Below are positions 6,342 to 8,501 of a stretch of 8,501 bases of DNA, piece after piece (positions within the stretch are counted from its first letter, which is position 1; each line of letters opens with the position of its first letter). Below the pieces are notes generated by a model that saw only the letters and a program-made list of their open reading frames with translations, ran no database searches and was not told the origin of the DNA. A program made the translations under genes and the position numbers. Source of the DNA: Rhodospirillales bacterium (GTDB taxonomy: Bacteria; Pseudomonadota; Alphaproteobacteria; ATCC43930; CGMCC-115725); assembly GCA_015654725.1 (NCBI GenBank), contig JAATGI010000158.1:1-8501 (forward strand). Direction: 5' to 3'.

Positions 6342-7094
6342 ATACCGCCCGCCCTCGAAACGCGCGGATTGGACAAGAGCTTCGGCGCGCTCGCGGTCAC
6401 TCACGCGGTGGATTTCCGGCTCGAACGCGGCGCCCGCCATGCGCTGATCGGCCCCAACGGCGCCGGCAAGACCACCTTCGTCAACCTCGTCACCGGCGCG
6501 CTTCGCCCCAGCGCCGGCGCGATCTTCCTCGACGGCGCCGACATCACGCCGCTCTCCCAGGATCGGCGCGTCAAGCTCGGCATCGCCCGCACCTATCAGA
6601 TCAACACGCTGTTTCGCGGCCTCAGCGTCTTGGAAAATGTCTGCCTCGCCATCGGCGAGCGGCTGGGCCTTGGCGGCAGGTTGTTCCGTCCGGTGGGCCT
6701 GCGCCGCGACGTGATCGAGGCCGCTTACGCGCTGTTGGAGCGGCTGCGGCTCGCCGAGGACGCGGGCCGGCTGGTGCGCGAGCTGCCCTACGGCCGCCAG
6801 CGTCTCGTCGAAATCGCGGTGGCGCTGGGGCTGGAGCCCAAGGTGCTGCTCCTGGACGAGCCCGCCGCCGGGGTGCCCTCGGCCGAAAGCGGCATCATTG
6901 TCGACGTGATCGAGACGCTGCCCGCGGATTTGGCGCTGCTCATCATCGAGCACGACATGGAGCTGGTATTTCGCCTGGCGCGACGCATCACCGTGCTGGT
7001 TCAGGGCGCGATCCTCGTCGAGGGTACGCCCGCCGAGATCGCCGCCGACGCGCGGGTGCGCGAGGTCTATTTGGGCGAAAGGACCAGACATTGA
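6285..7094 (+). CDS. livG: Branched-chain amino acid type ABC transporter ATP-binding protein, LivG family
   Basis: This is one of the two cytoplasmic ATPases that power the importer. Counting from GTG 6285 it is 269 aa. Walker A is GPNGAGKTT (56-64), the Q-loop is ARTYQ (101-105), the signature is the variant LPYGRQ (167-172), Walker B is VLLLDEP (187-193) and the switch histidine is H223 in IIEHDM. All catalytic residues are present. The start is uncertain. GTG 6285 has GGGGA eight bases upstream, and GTG 6270 and TTG 6369 are alternatives. LivG-like homology begins only at about residue 23 (ALETRGLDKSFG). Before it, residues encoded by the palindromic repeat (PPHPAPLPPNGAERG) would form an unusual N-terminal extension. 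An ATA at 6342-6344 sits where an ATG would be expected if the repeat had replaced the original start. Confidence 0.92.
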   Translation: MAYAPPHPAPLPPNGAERGIPPALETRGLDKSFGALAVTHAVDFRLERGARHALIGPNGAGKTTFVNLVTGALRPSAGAIFLDGADITPLSQDRRVKLGIARTYQINTLFRGLSVLENVCLAIGERLGLGGRLFRPVGLRRDVIEAAYALLERLRLAEDAGRLVRELPYGRQRLVEIAVALGLEPKVLLLDEPAAGVPSAESGIIVDVIETLPADLALLIIEHDMELVFRLARRITVLVQGAILVEGTPAEIAADARVREVYLGERTRH

Positions 7095-7206
7095 AGCTCG
7101 CTAGATTGCTTTGGCCCGCTTTAGGCGGGCCACCCCCGAATTCTTGGCTTTTCGCTCCGGTGTCTTGGCGTCTTGGCGGCTCATTTTGCTTTTGCCGTCT
7201 CGTGCC
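7095..7206 (+). repeat. livG-livF spacer with CTTGGCG repeats and a hairpin
   Basis: This 112-bp spacer is unusually long for a liv operon, where genes normally abut. It holds a hairpin with arms TGGCCCGC (7112-7119) and GCGGGCCA (7125-7132) around TTTAG, not followed by a T tract. After it come three TCTTGGC copies (7142-7148, 7163-7169, 7171-7177), the last two in an 8-base tandem (TCTTGGCG twice). I recall intergenic repeats of the type CGCCAAGACGCCAAGA (the reverse strand of this) in other proteobacteria, but only one instance is visible here. The LivF frame happens to stay open through it. It lacks a ribosome-binding site just before livF. Confidence 0.6.
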
Positions 7207-7959
7207 ATGAGCACAAGCCCCGTTGCCGGCCTCGTCCTCGACAATATCCGCGCCGGCTATGGCGAGACGGTGGTGTTGGACGGCGTGTCGTTGACGCTGC
7301 CGGGCAAATCGACGCTGGCGCTGTTGGGCCGCAACGGCGTCGGCAAGACCACGCTGCTCGCCACCGTCATGGGCCATACCACGCTCCATGGCGGCCGAAT
7401 CGAACTCGATGGCCGCGACATCGCCCGCGCCGCGCCCTATCGCCGCTGCCGCCTCGGGCTGGGTTGGGTTCCGCAAGAGCGCGAGATCTTCCGCTCCTTG
7501 ACGGTCGACGAGAATCTCGCGGTGGCGGAGCGCGCGGGCACGGGCGGCGCCCCGCGCTGGTCGCCGGCGCGGGTCTATGAGCTGTTCCCGGTTCTCGCCG
7601 ACCGGCGCCGGCATTACGGCATCCAGCTGTCGGGCGGCGAACAACAAATGCTGGCGATCGGCCGTGCGCTGATGAGCAATCCCTCGGTCATTCTGATGGA
7701 CGAGCCGCTCGAAGGCCTGGCGCCGGTGATCGTCGACGCGGTGCTGGCCGGGATCGAACGGCTGAGGCGCGAGGACGAAGCCGCGATCTTGCTGGTGGAG
7801 CAACATGCGCGTCTCGCCCTGGGCGTCGCCGAGCGCGCGATGGTCCTGGATCGCGGCAAGGTGGTTTACGAGGGCGATAGCCGGGCGCTGCTCCGCGAGC
7901 CCGAGCGCCTTTCGGCGCTGATGGGCGTTGAAGGTCGGGCAATCGCTTCGACTCTGTGA
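7207..7959 (+). CDS. livF: Branched-chain amino acid type ABC transporter ATP-binding protein, LivF family
   Basis: The second ATPase is 250 aa from ATG 7207. The frame extends upstream to 7111, but those residues come from the repeat-like spacer, and LivF homology starts at about residue 9 (LVLDNIRAGYGETVVLDGVSL). Walker A is GRNGVGKTT (41-49), the Q-loop is GWVPQEREIF (86-95), the canonical signature is LSGGEQQ (141-147), Walker B is VILMDEP (161-167) followed by LEGLAP, and the H-loop histidine is H200 in LLVEQH. Length and motifs are normal, so an active LivG/LivF heterodimer is expected. No Shine-Dalgarno sequence precedes the start, which is odd for the last gene of an operon and may reflect the upstream repeat. 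No substrate-binding protein gene follows. Confidence 0.93.
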   Translation: MSTSPVAGLVLDNIRAGYGETVVLDGVSLTLPGKSTLALLGRNGVGKTTLLATVMGHTTLHGGRIELDGRDIARAAPYRRCRLGLGWVPQEREIFRSLTVDENLAVAERAGTGGAPRWSPARVYELFPVLADRRRHYGIQLSGGEQQMLAIGRALMSNPSVILMDEPLEGLAPVIVDAVLAGIERLRREDEAAILLVEQHARLALGVAERAMVLDRGKVVYEGDSRALLREPERLSALMGVEGRAIASTL

Positions 7960-7965
7960 GCGAAG

Positions 7966-7996
7966 AAAAACCCGCCGGCGTTGCCGCCGGCGGGTT
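7966..7996 (-). terminator. Intrinsic terminator, strongest for the leftward beta-barrel gene
   Basis: A perfect 12-bp stem is formed by AACCCGCCGGCG (7969-7980) and CGCCGGCGGGTT (7985-7996) with a 4-base loop. Read leftward, the stem runs into TTTTT (the AAAAA at 7966-7970), a classic rho-independent terminator 27 bp after the beta-barrel stop codon. Read rightward, the stem is followed only by TTCGAG, so it could also help end the liv transcript but less efficiently. It lies between two convergent stops, at 7959 and 8023. Confidence 0.9.
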
Positions 7997-8022
7997 CGAG
8001 AGATCTACCGGATCGAACCGGA

Positions 8023-8501
8023 TTAGAACCGAAGCGTGGCGCCCGCCTCGACGCGGAGGTCGTGGCCGTTCGCGTTGTCGTCGTTGATGAAGTTCGCCTG
8101 CTCGGCATGCACATGGTAGTAAATGATCTGGGCGCCGAAATCGACGTTGTTGACCGGGCTCCAGATCAGGTTGGCGACAATGCTCCAATGCTCGTTTTCC
8201 GCGACCGCACCATTGATCAGAGCGGCCGAGACGTTTCCACCGGCAGGGCTGTTGCACGAGGAAATAGATTGCCCACCGCAATAGATGCTGCTCTCGTCCT
8301 GGATGTGCGAGTAGCCACCGCCAACGGTGCTGCGGAGTTGATCCGTCCACATGTGCTTATAGGCGGCGAAGATGCCCCATTCGGTCGGCAGCGCGCTGAT
8401 ATAGTGACCCGACGGCGTCTGCCCGATCGCGATGGCCGACTGGCCGCCGTAATCGCCCATATAGGTGCCGAGGCCTTGACCGTAGAAGAAGCCGCCCATC
8501 A
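8023..8501 (-). CDS. Outer-membrane beta-barrel (porin-like) protein, C-terminal part
   Basis: At least 158 residues of the C-terminus are visible; the 5' end lies beyond the right window edge and the Met at 8497-8499 is probably internal. The sequence shows alternating polar and hydrophobic strands separated by Gly/Asn/Asp-rich loops. Examples are WGIFAAYKHMW, LRSTVGGGYSHI, HWSIVANLIWSPVNNVDFGAQIIYYHV and the final DLRVEAGATLRF. The terminal phenylalanine is the usual outer-membrane insertion signal recognised by the BAM machinery. The WSPVNNVDFG strand pair is reminiscent of Porin_2 or DcaP-like porins; I cannot decide between them. Two cysteines (C74 and C82 of the fragment) lie in one loop. 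It is convergent with livF and ends at its own terminator. Its role is probably passive uptake of small solutes. Confidence 0.82.
   Translation of the reverse strand, partial: MGGFFYGQGLGTYMGDYGGQSAIAIGQTPSGHYISALPTEWGIFAAYKHMWTDQLRSTVGGGYSHIQDESSIYCGGQSISSCNSPAGGNVSAALINGAVAENEHWSIVANLIWSPVNNVDFGAQIIYYHVHAEQANFINDDNANGHDLRVEAGATLRF

Noticed and set aside
6780..6806. Variant LPYGRQ signature in LivG as a defective ATPase
   Set aside because: LivG-type ATPases commonly have SYGEQ- or YGRQ-like signatures, and Walker A, Walker B and the H-loop are intact.
6261..7091. 276-codon open frame on the - strand opposite livG
   Set aside because: It is composed like a shadow frame (rich in Gln, Asp, Arg, His) and lies entirely antisense to an intact ATPase.
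7111..7206. N-terminal extension of LivF from the open frame upstream
   Set aside because: The extra residues come from the repeat-like spacer, and normal LivF homology begins just after ATG 7207.
1..8501. CRISPR array, tRNA or rRNA gene, insertion sequence, or phage or defence module
   Set aside because: I saw no regularly spaced repeats, no tRNA-like cloverleaf, and no transposase, integrase or defence-type protein motifs on either strand.

Overview
The window is a GC-rich stretch, with mostly G or C at third codon positions, densely packed with ordinary chromosomal genes. The gene families point to an alphaproteobacterium: a phasin, a DUF1178 protein beside a Nit-type amidase, the wording of the Pgk motifs, and a zinc-ribbon Nudix protein of alphaproteobacterial type. 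A member of the Rhodospirillales or a relative seems plausible, but the order is a guess from remembered protein families.

Layout. (1) 1-401: the 3' part of a carbon-nitrogen hydrolase on the + strand. (2) 406-1640: a leftward pair, a class I methyltransferase followed by a phasin with an Ala/Pro-rich N-terminal extension. (3) 1715-3397: a rightward pair, DUF1178 then phosphoglycerate kinase. The kinase ends convergently, with a 22-bp overlap, against a small four-helix membrane protein (DUF2306-like, 3376-3747, - strand). (4) 3841-7959: a rightward run that begins with a Nudix hydrolase gene carrying an apparent one-base deletion. It continues 2 bp later into livH, livM, livG and livF, the two permeases and two ATPases of a branched-chain amino acid type ABC importer (HAAT family). 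(5) 7966-7996: a strong terminator hairpin. (6) 8023-8501: the C-terminal end of an outer-membrane beta-barrel protein on the - strand, cut by the window edge.

How the genes work together. The four liv genes should form one inner-membrane importer, but no periplasmic binding protein is in the window, so the substrate is unknown. The beta-barrel protein next to it could supply outer-membrane passage, though this is only proximity. Pgk is core glycolysis/gluconeogenesis, and the phasin suggests polyhydroxyalkanoate storage granules.

I do not see a clearly new biological system. The most unusual features are in the liv operon. A double-palindrome repeat covers the livM stop codon and the livG start region, so part of it is translated. 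A different repeat-like spacer with CTTGGCG units and a hairpin separates livG from livF. The operon's apparent first gene is frameshifted. A second point is that the leftward methyltransferase-phasin pair sits between two genes that I recall as usually adjacent.
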